A DNA stretch of 30,994 bases, taken from positions 1 to 30,994 of the forward strand of contig JAEYPI010000084.1 in NCBI GenBank assembly GCA_023410885.1. Reading direction: 5' to 3'. The notes beneath the pieces were generated by a model that did no database searches, was not told the DNA's origin, and was given only the letters and a program-made list of their open reading frames with translations. The DNA is from Bacillota bacterium. GTDB lineage: Bacteria; Bacillota; Clostridia; DSM-8532. The position numbers and the translations under genes were made by a program. Shown piece after piece: positions 8,959-16,022 of this stretch. The stretch's first letter is position 1, and each line of letters starts with the position of its first letter.

Positions 8959-10146
8959 CTAAATTTTTGTCACGCAGTTTCTGCCGTTATTTTTAGACCT
9001 ATATAAGGCCTCATCGGCTTTACGAATAACGTCATGACTTGTTTTCAAAAGCTCATTCTTCTGTGCAACTCCTATACTAACGGTAACACGAATGGTCCCT
9101 TTACCTTTTGCAGAAGAATTGCTGGGTGCATCCTGCTTTTTCTTCGGGCGATCATCAGCTCGCAGAATAAAAGGTCTTCTCTCAATAGCCTTTCGAATCC
9201 GTTCGAGCTTATACATTATCTCATTATAAGACATATCTGCGAACAGTACAACAAATTCCTCACCACCATAGCGAAAAACCTTGCCACGACCTGAGGTTGT
9301 GTTGAGATCAGAGGCTACCATTTTAAGCACCTCATCCCCTATATCATGTCCATATTTGTCATTGATTTGCTTAAAGTGATCCAAATCAACCATGGCAATG
9401 GCATATTTGTTCCTGAGCTTAAGAAACTCCTGATCAAGCGCACGGCGTGACAAAACACCTGTCAGGGTATCATAAAAAGCAAGGGAATACGACATATCCA
9501 TTAAAGCCATGATGATGATTATAAAGATGGCTGTGATAAATACGGCAATAATCAAGATACGATGGGCGAAATGGAGCGCAATGTAAGAGGTAAGAAGAAT
9601 TGCCACAAAGGTAAGACTGAGATAATGGTTCTTTAAAATATAGTTGGCTAAAAGAATGCAGATGGATAGTACAAAAAGAATAATATTAAGCACACTGGGG
9701 CTGATGACGGGTTGTGTTATACCTTCCGTAACAGGAACACTGGACTTGCCCATCATACTAATAAAAATCCAAATAATCTGGACCATAATAATCATGGCCT
9801 TATTTCTCCCATAAGAGCTGACAACACCTCTTTCTTTGGAAAAACCCAGCCACAATGCATTAATAGGTAGAAGGATACTGATAAATGCTACAGCATTATA
9901 GATCATGGGCGGTTTTGAAGCTGCGATGTTCAAAAACGCATAGGAAAATACGAGAAAGCAGACGAGATAGAAGGAATTGCTGTTCTGATACCAAAAGCCC
10001 ATAAAAAGTGCTAAAATTGCAACAACATAGGGAAGCACCATGATCATGGCTTGGGCTGCGTCACCAAAAAGCTCAACCCTTGAGGCTATAGCCCATGCAA
10101 CCAAAAGCACTATAAAAGGTGCTATCACTGTTATAATCCTTCTCAT
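8959..10146 (-). CDS. Membrane diguanylate cyclase (GGDEF domain)
   Basis: The first ~215 of 395 residues form roughly seven or eight hydrophobic helices with no recognisable extracellular sensor. The rest is a GGDEF domain that should make cyclic di-GMP from GTP. The active-site loop reads RYGGEEF (GGEEF at 294-298) and the metal/substrate motif VDLDHFKQINDKYGH at 253-267 is intact, so it is probably active. The allosteric I-site (RxxD, five residues before GG) reads SGRG, so product inhibition is probably lost. A Lys/Ser-rich insert of about 20 residues (331-350) precedes the last strands. It ends 18 bp before the V-ATPase genes with no terminator between, so co-transcription is likely. Confidence 0.9.
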   Translation of the reverse strand: MRRIITVIAPFIVLLVAWAIASRVELFGDAAQAMIMVLPYVVAILALFMGFWYQNSNSFYLVCFLVFSYAFLNIAASKPPMIYNAVAFISILLPINALWLGFSKERGVVSSYGRNKAMIIMVQIIWIFISMMGKSSVPVTEGITQPVISPSVLNIILFVLSICILLANYILKNHYLSLTFVAILLTSYIALHFAHRILIIAVFITAIFIIIIMALMDMSYSLAFYDTLTGVLSRRALDQEFLKLRNKYAIAMVDLDHFKQINDKYGHDIGDEVLKMVASDLNTTSGRGKVFRYGGEEFVVLFADMSYNEIMYKLERIRKAIERRPFILRADDRPKKKQDAPSNSSAKGKGTIRVTVSIGVAQKNELLKTSHDVIRKADEALYRSKNNGRNCVTKI

Positions 10147-10196
10147 TAATCCTCTGTACCTCGCATAGAGATTAAGTTTATCCCGGATACACTTCT

Positions 10197-10225
10197 ATTC
10201 TACCTAATTACTTTTGTTTATGCAA
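10197..10225 (-). promoter_or_regulatory. Sigma-A promoter for the cyclase and V-ATPase operon
   Basis: On the minus strand TTGCAT (10220-10225) and TAGAAT (10197-10202) are separated by 17 bp, about 50 bp upstream of the cyclase start. It is the best promoter match between the upstream terminator and this gene. No other good promoter was seen ahead of the ATPase genes, so it may drive all ten genes. Confidence 0.55.
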
Positions 10226-10303
10226 CGACAGCTATTAATTTAAAACATCACTACTGGTATATATCGTTAAAATTATTATTTTTTATTATTAAGGATGTTA
10301 AAA

Positions 10304-10326
10304 AGGAAGGACATAAAGTCCTTCCT
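10304..10326 (-). terminator. Rho-independent terminator after the cysteine-rich gene
   Basis: On the minus strand a perfect 9-bp stem (AGGAAGGAC / GTCCTTCCT) with a 5-base loop is followed directly by a run of Ts. It lies 4 bp past the stop of the gene ending at 10331 and isolates that gene from the cyclase/ATPase operon. Confidence 0.88.
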
Positions 10327-10330
10327 CTCA

Positions 10331-11173
10331 TTATCTATGTTCTTCCAACCCGGGGAAATCAAATTTCTGTGGGGGGAAGAACTGGTCCAGCGGGAATTCG
10401 ATGGTGTCAAAGATATCGCAAGGATTTTCATCAGTTGAAGCGATGCATTCCTTGTTGGGGTAGCAGAAATTAAATGCAGGAATCAAGAGCTGGACAAGGC
10501 GCACAAGCTTAATGATGGAGAATAATCCAAGAGTAATGACAACTCTTCTCTGTGGGCCTATTAAGGCACTAACCTCGCTTCTTTCATCATCGCATCCGCA
10601 GTGGTGCTTATCATGTACTCTCTTAATACGGGTATTAAGAACTAGCGGCTCTGCAACCTCGACCTTGATGATCGGCAGGTTATCCTGTTCTACCAAGCCG
10701 CCGCAGCCATCGCCACATCCTTCGCATTGAATCGGCGTATTACTGTGTGGATCAACACTCCTGAAGATCTTAATTTTGCCCTCAGATCCGAAGAGAATGA
10801 CGGTCTTTGAAAACCACACAAAGCCTATCTTGGGACTGGAATTCACGATGTTGCCTGTTACATCCTTGTAGCAGAATTCAACGGCTACACGGATCTTATA
10901 ACGTACATTAACAGTGAAGAAGCCTCTCTTAAAGGGAACATCCTCAAGATCAGCCAGTATTGCTACAACTTCAGCATCTTTTGTCTTTACCTTGACTGCG
11001 TTGTTGATGAGGTCTTGTACGTTATCCACAAAGTCAACGACCGCATCCTCTACACAATCCTTTTCACGGCAATTGTCATATACTTTTTCTACATGAACAC
11101 AAACGGCTTCGCGTAGCTTGCATATGTCTTCACCGCTAATTAGTCCTGGAACAACTTGTTCTTTACAGCCCAT
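10331..11173 (-). CDS. Cysteine-rich protein of unknown function
   Basis: I do not recognise this protein with certainty. From the preferred start it has 280 residues and 14 cysteines. The N-terminal part carries VYDNCREKDCVED (about 31-43), a motif I associate with uncharacterised proteins of spore-forming Clostridia. A middle beta-rich region is followed by a Cys/Gly cluster (QCEGCGDGCGG) and a His/Cys cluster (HHCGCDDE) that could bind metal or form disulphides. There is no clear signal peptide. The in-frame ATG at 11263 is possible, but the ATG at 11173 has GGAGG at proper spacing and begins MGCKEQ. A spore-coat or other sporulation role is a guess. It is monocistronic, with its own terminator. 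Confidence 0.7.
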   Translation of the reverse strand: MGCKEQVVPGLISGEDICKLREAVCVHVEKVYDNCREKDCVEDAVVDFVDNVQDLINNAVKVKTKDAEVVAILADLEDVPFKRGFFTVNVRYKIRVAVEFCYKDVTGNIVNSSPKIGFVWFSKTVILFGSEGKIKIFRSVDPHSNTPIQCEGCGDGCGGLVEQDNLPIIKVEVAEPLVLNTRIKRVHDKHHCGCDDERSEVSALIGPQRRVVITLGLFSIIKLVRLVQLLIPAFNFCYPNKECIASTDENPCDIFDTIEFPLDQFFPPQKFDFPGLEEHR

Positions 11174-11278
11174 TGTATCGGTCCTCCATTTCAGAATAAT
11201 TGCCTTCACATTGTCATAATATGCCTTTTGACTGAATTGGTTACTGTAGGTCATATTCAACAAGGGACATAAATAAGC

Positions 11279-11286
11279 ATTATAAT
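11279..11286. promoter_or_regulatory. Symmetrical -10-like element between divergent genes
   Basis: ATTATAAT is its own reverse complement and so offers a TATAAT -10 box on both strands, between the cysteine-rich gene (leftward) and the unknown gene at 11342 (rightward). No good -35 box is visible at 16-18 bp on either side, so another sigma factor or an activator may be needed. Confidence 0.3.
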
Positions 11287-11341
11287 AAGGGCAAGCAAGT
11301 ATAACGATTCTGTCCTATTTGATTTGAAGGGGTTGTGTGAT

Positions 11342-12457
11342 GTGCCTTCCAATGAAAATGTAAGACATTTACTGAAAAACAGCATGGGTATCACCACCTG
11401 TATTTGGTTTAAGAATGGTCTGTTTATGAGCATGCTGGATAATCACAACAAATGGGGACCTCCCTTTTTGTTATCTGATAATGCCACCTCTGATTTCTCT
11501 GCCCTGCTCGATTCCAGTGAATCCATCAAAGCCTGCTTCGTGGATTATTCGGGCCGCCTTTTGTATATGACGGCCTGTGAAGAGAAGAAGGAACCTATTG
11601 TTCTTCTAGAGAGCCGAATTAGCGGGAGCTCGCCTTATAATGTTCGTCTGGTCGAAGCTGATGGTGTGGTCTATGCATTCTATACGGTATCCCATAACCG
11701 TAAGCAGCTTCTGACCTGCCAGAAGATAGAACGATCGGGCAATCTGATGCCCGAGGTTGAGGGGGTCATTATCCGGGAAGGGAAAAACTATGCTGTATGC
11801 TCGGATGGCTCAGTCATCCATCTCTTTTTTGTGACGGATGTCCAGAATGTCAGTCTTCTTGTTCATAGGAAGATCATTGATGGGAAGGTATCAAAACCCG
11901 TCACTACCCCTTTTCCCTTCAGTCCTTCACTCCGGCTTCAGGCTGTTATGACCAAGGAAGGGATCCTCTATGTTCTGGCTTCAGCCGATGATGGTCAAGA
12001 AAGCAGTATTCTTTTTAGGTTTGACCCCATATTGAATAAATTCTCAAAGAGTATTGAGGTCCTTAATGTATCTTCCGGCCAGGGGAGCGACTGCCTGATA
12101 CTGATTAATAATCAACCCTATGTGGTTCGATCCCTTAGGAGTGCCTTTATCCTGGCACGGGTTCGGGCGGATTGCTCTGCAGTTGCCGAAGAGACGCGGA
12201 TCGATCTTGAGGGAAGGGATATCCCGTTAAAATGCAGATTTCTATCCAGTCATAGAGAAGATCGAAATTTCAAGTGTGATATGACCCCCATGCTCTTTGG
12301 AAATGGTCTACACTTACCTTTTGATATTAAAGTACTGGCTTCTCAAAAAATCGAAAAGGGTGATGAGGGCAAAGAAGCGCTTAACGAACGAATTCGAGAA
12401 CTGGAAGGACGAATTGAATTTCTTGAAAACACCATCCGGGAAATTTTAAGGCCATAA
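11342..12457 (+). CDS. Unknown protein, beta-repeat body with C-terminal coiled coil
   Basis: I do not recognise a family with confidence. The 371-residue protein has no signal peptide or membrane helix. Its body is a series of short strands with recurring hydrophobic/aromatic patterns (for example GVVYAFYTVSHN, GSVIHLFFVTD, GILYVLASADDG at about 50-residue spacing), which suggests a beta-propeller-like fold. The last 35 residues form a charged helix with a heptad pattern (ERIRELEGRIEFLENTIREI), probably an oligomerising coiled coil. The GTG at 11342 is preferred over the upstream TTG at 11324 because AAGGGG lies 9 bp before it. It is divergent from the cysteine-rich gene, which may indicate a shared, perhaps sporulation-related, context; that is inference only. 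Confidence 0.7.
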   Translation: MPSNENVRHLLKNSMGITTCIWFKNGLFMSMLDNHNKWGPPFLLSDNATSDFSALLDSSESIKACFVDYSGRLLYMTACEEKKEPIVLLESRISGSSPYNVRLVEADGVVYAFYTVSHNRKQLLTCQKIERSGNLMPEVEGVIIREGKNYAVCSDGSVIHLFFVTDVQNVSLLVHRKIIDGKVSKPVTTPFPFSPSLRLQAVMTKEGILYVLASADDGQESSILFRFDPILNKFSKSIEVLNVSSGQGSDCLILINNQPYVVRSLRSAFILARVRADCSAVAEETRIDLEGRDIPLKCRFLSSHREDRNFKCDMTPMLFGNGLHLPFDIKVLASQKIEKGDEGKEALNERIRELEGRIEFLENTIREILRP

Positions 12458-12559
12458 TCCGTTCTTGATGCCCATAAAGCAGTGTGTTAGCATAGGAATA
12501 TCAGATGATAACAGGTCGGTTTCCATGCTTATAATTCTGATTTCAAGGAGAGGCGATAG

Positions 12560-13546
12560 ATGAAAATCATATTCTATCTCTTAGCCCCGGCTACCGCTGC
12601 TTATGTCCTGATCTCACTTTTTATCTTCATCAGCAGACAGAGAAACATCAAATGGTTTAAAACTCCCTCTTCAGAGGGAAAGTTTGCCCATGCTCATGGA
12701 AAAAAGATCTTTTATCGGGTAAAAGGAAAGGGTGAGCCTGTGGTTGTGGTTCTGAATGCAATCGGCAGCTCCCAATCCGAATGGTGGCCCATTCAGAATG
12801 AGGTTGGATCAAAATATCGTATGATAACGTGGGATCGGGCTGGCTACGGATGGAGTACCGTTGAAGAAGGCTCCGGATCGGCCACGCCTATTACCGACGA
12901 ATTAAATATGATTTTAAAATTTGAACGGGTTAAGAAGCCCATCTATCTCGTAGCCCATGGTACCGGAACCCTGTATGCAATGCACTATGCAACCACCCAT
13001 CCTCAAAATGTAGCGGGAGTCCTTTTTATTAATCCCCTGCCCCTACAATTTTCTCACTGGCTCAATATCGTTAACGAAAATGAAGAATGCTTCAATCCTT
13101 TTGAAATAGCTTTGGGTCTAGAGAAAAAAGCATCTAAAGGGTTTTTAAGACTATTGCCGGTCTTTAAAGGCTACCATCTTGATCGACGATATAGACGCCA
13201 TATCATAGAGCATTATACAAGATTGGAAAACTACGAAACCATGCAGCAGGAGTTTTCCAAAATTCAGGAAAGCCTTAACAAAATAGAAGCCGCAGGCCCC
13301 TTTCCTCCCATCCCCTTAAAAGTTCTTTTTCCTGCCAATGAGTCACTTATCCGGGAATGGATTCGAAAGGGTACTACGGAATATTCTGCACGAAAATTAG
13401 GGAGAATCCACCATGAGCTCGCCCAAGATATTTTAAAGCTTTCTCCCAAGACCACCTGCTATGAAATTGCAGGCTCAGGGGAGTATATCCATTTAAGCAA
13501 ACCCGATCTAGTGGTTAAAAGCATTTTTGAATTAATTGATGAATGA
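12560..13546 (+). CDS. Membrane-anchored alpha/beta hydrolase-fold protein, probably non-catalytic
   Basis: A 328-residue protein with an N-terminal membrane anchor (about 3-25) and an alpha/beta-hydrolase domain. The fold signature WDRAGYGWS (91-99) is well conserved. However, the nucleophile elbow, normally G-H-S-x-G, reads A-H-G-T-G (132-136), so the catalytic Ser is replaced by Gly134. The usual GH near the C-terminus, carrying the catalytic His, reads G-E (307-308 in SGEYIHL); another His remains at 311. Two of three triad positions are thus altered, suggesting a pseudoenzyme or a divergent chemistry. AAGGAG precedes the ATG with suitable spacing. The 102-bp gap after the previous gene shows no terminator, so the two may be co-transcribed. 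Confidence 0.85.
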   Translation: MKIIFYLLAPATAAYVLISLFIFISRQRNIKWFKTPSSEGKFAHAHGKKIFYRVKGKGEPVVVVLNAIGSSQSEWWPIQNEVGSKYRMITWDRAGYGWSTVEEGSGSATPITDELNMILKFERVKKPIYLVAHGTGTLYAMHYATTHPQNVAGVLFINPLPLQFSHWLNIVNENEECFNPFEIALGLEKKASKGFLRLLPVFKGYHLDRRYRRHIIEHYTRLENYETMQQEFSKIQESLNKIEAAGPFPPIPLKVLFPANESLIREWIRKGTTEYSARKLGRIHHELAQDILKLSPKTTCYEIAGSGEYIHLSKPDLVVKSIFELIDE

Positions 13547-13560
13547 AATGTGAAGTCAAG

Positions 13561-13595
13561 AAAAACAAAACGGGCTGTTCATTGCTGAACAGCCC
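13561..13595 (-). terminator. Rho-independent terminator of the 6S RNA gene
   Basis: On the minus strand a perfect 9-bp stem GGGCTGTTC/GAACAGCCC with a 6-base loop is followed by a T-rich tract (GTTTTGTTTTT). On the plus strand there is no T-run after it, so it serves the leftward RNA and not the hydrolase gene. Confidence 0.85.
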
Positions 13596-13812
13596 TTGCC
13601 CCAAGATGCCGTTTACCTATTCTTGACACCTGGCACTCGCCAGGTGGGTGTCCTATTGTGCATTTCGCACTTCCACTGCCGTCGCACAGGGCTTGAGCCC
13701 TATGTCGGAATTAGCTTGTGGCCTGTACTACGTACCCAAATAATCGGGCTCCCGTGTCAAATATAGCAGGTTCAAAATTAAGGCATCACGAACAACTCAG
13801 GATTGTTTTCTT
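13562..13812 (-). ncRNA. ssrS: 6S RNA (RNA polymerase-binding regulatory RNA)
   Basis: 6S RNA mimics an open promoter and sequesters sigma-A RNA polymerase holoenzyme. Near the 5' end the minus strand reads CCTGAGTTGTTCG and near the 3' end CGGCATCTTGGGG. These closely resemble the closing-stem strands of E. coli 6S RNA and pair over about 11 bp with one mismatch. Inside are a CACCTGGC/GCCAGGTG hairpin (13627-13646), TTGACAC/GTGTCAA complementarity across the centre, and a terminal hairpin with CATAGGG/CCCTGTG, fitting the long stem, central bubble, apical stem plan. The body is about 205 nt. It has its own promoter and terminator. There is no open reading frame. The family assignment is from recalled sequence and structure, not from a covariance search. 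Confidence 0.75.
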
Positions 13813-13818
13813 GACTTC

Positions 13819-13847
13819 ATTATAGCATACCCTCAAAAAGGGCTCAA
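13819..13847 (-). promoter_or_regulatory. Strong sigma-A promoter of the 6S RNA
   Basis: On the minus strand TTGAGC (13842-13847), a 17-bp spacer and TATAAT (13819-13824) are present, with an extended -10 TG just upstream of the TATAAT. The predicted start is near 13812. Confidence 0.8.
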
Positions 13848-13884
13848 TATGAACTATCTGTAAATTTAGATGATTTTTTCAAGG

Positions 13885-13915
13885 TATAAAAAACAAGATG
13901 ATCATCAAATCCTTG
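13885..13915 (-). terminator. Possible terminator after the DUF4130 gene
   Basis: On the minus strand, CAAG(G)AT can pair with ATCTTG around a 9-base loop, followed by TTTTTTAT. The stem is short with one bulge. Its position, about 30 bp past the stop at 13941, fits. Confidence 0.4.
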
Positions 13916-13940
13916 GAATGATTGACGATGGGCAAAGTTG

Positions 13941-14678
13941 TCAATTGTTTTGCTTCTCTATAAGATTTTTCCAATATCGCCGGGGCATGAACTGCTTTTG
14001 AAGCTTAGGGTTGTTTCTACTTTCTATGGCTATAGTTTTAAAATAGCGCTTCCAAAGTTTTTCAAAGGTTTCGTCTCCCCATTGATCTTCGGGAATAGGA
14101 ATGGGTTCATTTGAAAAAACAACCCGTTCAGTATCATATAATGCGTAGATATCCCGCTTGGCATCATGGATAATCCAAGGCTGATCGGACAGTCTGTCGG
14201 TAAAATGATTTGAAAGGAGCATGGTGATATTATTGTCCGGTTCAATTTTGGCATAATAAAGGCCATTCTTAAGCCTTTTGAACCGTAGAATACCCAAAAA
14301 CAGATGCATCTCGCTAAAAACTTTTCTGCTCATATCATTGACCCATAAAACATCGGGGTTTTGAAGATAAGAGAGAACCTTCCTGCCTATTTTCAACCCT
14401 ATCCTAATATAGCGGAAAAGCGCGATGCCCACGTCGGGATCTTCATGAAGATAAGCGCTGTAAAGCACTTCTATGGCTTCCTGAGACATTTTTTCCACAA
14501 TGGCCTTATACACTCTGTCCGATTTCTCCAGATCGGTGGCAATATCCCGCACCTCGGAGACCAGGGACATCTGGAATTGGTTTTGGGAAACAATACTATC
14601 AGGCTCTTCTTTCCGGGTGTAAGCTTCAAAAACAGCTGTAAGAATACCTTCGAAGCTGCCGTCTGTCACATAGATCAA
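13941..14678 (-). CDS. DUF4130-type putative DNA metabolism/repair protein (TIGR03915 family)
   Basis: The opening IYVTDGSFEGILTAVFEAY (residues 2-20) and the C-terminal RRYWKNLIEK match the DUF4130/TIGR03915 family. Its biochemical role is unknown, but it is nearly always encoded next to the radical SAM protein found here immediately upstream and, in other bacteria, is fused to or near uracil-DNA-glycosylase-like domains. It has about 246 residues and no membrane segment. A GTG at 14687 is in frame but lacks a spaced ribosome site. The TTG at 14678 gives the family-like N-terminus MIYVTDGSF and has AGAGGTG about 6 bp upstream. It is the second gene of a two-gene operon. Confidence 0.85.
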   Translation of the reverse strand: MIYVTDGSFEGILTAVFEAYTRKEEPDSIVSQNQFQMSLVSEVRDIATDLEKSDRVYKAIVEKMSQEAIEVLYSAYLHEDPDVGIALFRYIRIGLKIGRKVLSYLQNPDVLWVNDMSRKVFSEMHLFLGILRFKRLKNGLYYAKIEPDNNITMLLSNHFTDRLSDQPWIIHDAKRDIYALYDTERVVFSNEPIPIPEDQWGDETFEKLWKRYFKTIAIESRNNPKLQKQFMPRRYWKNLIEKQNN

Positions 14679-14690
14679 ACCCTGCACCTC

Positions 14691-15944
14691 TTAGCCATAT
14701 GCATTTGCAAACATGGAAATTTGCCCATAGAAGTTCTTTGGATCTGTTTCCTCGGACAAAATGGGGTATAAGTCGGTTGAATCAATATCAACACCGCCAT
14801 AATAAGCCCCCTTGCAGGTAATAAAATACCGGGCACGCTTTAATACAACCCGCATCCGTTTCAGGTCCTCATAGGAAAGGGCCGCCACTTTTCTGGCCCG
14901 TACAATCTTTTGGGCCATTTTATAGCCGATACCGGGCACACGCATCAGCATTTCCAAAGAAGCCCGGTTGATTTCGACGGGAAATTGATCCATATGGCGA
15001 AGGGCCCAGTCACATTTAGGATCAACCCGGGTATCAAAGCTGGCATGGCTCTCATCCAAGAGTTCCCGTGCCTCAAAGCCATAAAACCTCAAAAGCCAAT
15101 CCGCCTGATAAATGCGGTGTTCCCGCAGAAGGGGCGGGCTGGTGTTGAGGGCCGGAAGATCCTTATGATCATTCACGGGTACATAAGCTGAATAATAGAC
15201 CCGCTTGAGCTTATAACGCTTATAAAGCTCAGAAGTCAGGTCTAAAATTGTAAGATCACTATCACGAGTTGCTCCTACTATAAGCTGGGTGGATTGGCCT
15301 GCCGGTACAAAAATCTGCTTTTTTCGGTAAATAGTCAGTTCATTGGCTCCCTGAATCTGTTCCCGGATAAAAGCCATGGGTCTGATTATGGATTCATGGT
15401 CTTTCTGAGGTGCCAATAGCTTTAACCCTTGTACGGAAGGCAGCTCAATATTGATACTCATACGGTCAGCCAATAGTCCCGCCTCATGAATGAGACGCAA
15501 GTCAGCTCCCGGAATGGATTTAACATGGATATAACCATTGAATTTATGCTCAAAGCGCAGCTTTTTCAAAGCAAGTACAATGAGCTCCATGGTGTAGTCA
15601 GGATTTTTAATAACCGCCGAGCTCAGAAAAAGCCCTTCTATGTAATTCCTTCGATAGAATTCAATGGTGAGCTCGCAGAGCTCATCAGGGGTGAAGGTGG
15701 CACGACGTATATCATTGGTAACACGATTAACGCAGTATTTACAATCATAGATACAGCTATTCGTAAAGAGTATCTTAAGAAGAGAGATGCAGCGCCCATC
15801 ATCAGCCCAGCTGTGGCAAATGCCTGCGGGGGCTGCATTTCCAACCTGCCCCTTTTTGCTGCTTCTATTGCTGCCGCTGGAGGAGCAGGAAACATCATAT
15901 TTTGCGGAATCAGCTAAAATCTGAAGTTTTTCAAGCAGTTGCAT
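14691..15944 (-). CDS. Putative DNA modification/repair radical SAM protein (TIGR03916 family)
   Basis: A 417-residue radical SAM enzyme. The cluster-binding CxxxCxxC motif is C64-x3-C68-x2-C71 in SCIYDCKYCVNR, and the N-terminus QLLEKLQILADSAKYDVSC is characteristic of the family linked to uracil-DNA glycosylase-like proteins. Near the C-terminus, RVPGIGYKMAQKIVRAR (around 340) is a helix-hairpin-helix motif, a non-specific DNA-binding element also found in DNA glycosylases. Together these suggest a radical-based reaction on DNA, but the substrate is not known. The ATG at 15944 is chosen because GGGAGG precedes it; a TTG four codons upstream overlaps that site. Two LexA-like boxes flank the promoter. 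Confidence 0.9.
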   Translation of the reverse strand: MQLLEKLQILADSAKYDVSCSSSGSNRSSKKGQVGNAAPAGICHSWADDGRCISLLKILFTNSCIYDCKYCVNRVTNDIRRATFTPDELCELTIEFYRRNYIEGLFLSSAVIKNPDYTMELIVLALKKLRFEHKFNGYIHVKSIPGADLRLIHEAGLLADRMSINIELPSVQGLKLLAPQKDHESIIRPMAFIREQIQGANELTIYRKKQIFVPAGQSTQLIVGATRDSDLTILDLTSELYKRYKLKRVYYSAYVPVNDHKDLPALNTSPPLLREHRIYQADWLLRFYGFEARELLDESHASFDTRVDPKCDWALRHMDQFPVEINRASLEMLMRVPGIGYKMAQKIVRARKVAALSYEDLKRMRVVLKRARYFITCKGAYYGGVDIDSTDLYPILSEETDPKNFYGQISMFANAYG

Positions 15945-15954
15945 AAGCCCTCCC

Positions 15955-15966
15955 AAACATATGTTC
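15955..15966. promoter_or_regulatory. LexA-like (SOS) box 1 at the radical SAM promoter
   Basis: On the minus strand this reads GAACATATGTTT, fitting the Firmicute LexA operator pattern GAAC-N4-GTTC/T. It covers about the first dozen transcribed bases and abuts the ribosome binding site, a good repressor position. Confidence 0.65.
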
Positions 15967-15973
15967 TTTTATA

Positions 15974-15984
15974 AGTATAGCATA
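15974..15984 (-). promoter_or_regulatory. Extended -10 promoter of the radical SAM / DUF4130 operon
   Basis: The minus strand has TATGC followed by TATACT (15974-15979), an extended -10 element, with a predicted start near 15967. The -35 position falls in an A/T-rich tract that overlaps LexA-like box 2 and is a weak match. Confidence 0.55.
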
Positions 15985-15997
15985 ACCCTTTTTAAAA

Positions 15998-16009
15998 AAA
16001 CATATGTTT
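15998..16009. promoter_or_regulatory. LexA-like box 2 (perfect palindrome) over the -35 region
   Basis: AAACATATGTTT is a perfect 12-bp palindrome, close to GAAC-N4-GTTC with A/T at the outer positions. Its centre is 43 bp (about four helical turns) from box 1, and it overlaps the expected -35 region. Confidence 0.5.
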
Positions 16010-16022
16010 GGTAAATTAAGTT

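Larger units (their letters stand above)
13551..13819. repeat. Inverted repeat bracketing the 6S RNA gene
   Basis: TGAAGTCAAGAAAA(A)CAA begins at 13551 on the plus strand and reappears on the minus strand from 13819 inward, identical over 14 bases and over 17 if one A is gapped. The arms enclose the whole RNA gene, with the terminator tail on one side and the transcription start on the other. Confidence 0.75.

Noticed and set aside
13660..13700. Similarity between TTGCACAGGGCTT near 2225 and the 6S region as a dispersed repeat
   Set aside because: The shared stretch is about 11 bases and the contexts differ; likely chance.
13620..13710. Possible riboswitch (c-di-GMP or similar) upstream of the hydrolase gene
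   Set aside because: The structured stretch is downstream of that gene, and its promoter and terminator are on the minus strand, fitting a stand-alone RNA.
13551..13819. 6S region as a MITE-type mobile element
   Set aside because: The terminal arms have no matching target-site duplication and no second copy appears in the window; kept only as an alternative reading of the inverted repeat.
15998..16009. Palindrome with following Ts as a terminator for the YitT gene
   Set aside because: AAACATATGTTT leaves no room for a loop in RNA, so it cannot form a useful hairpin; an operator is more likely.
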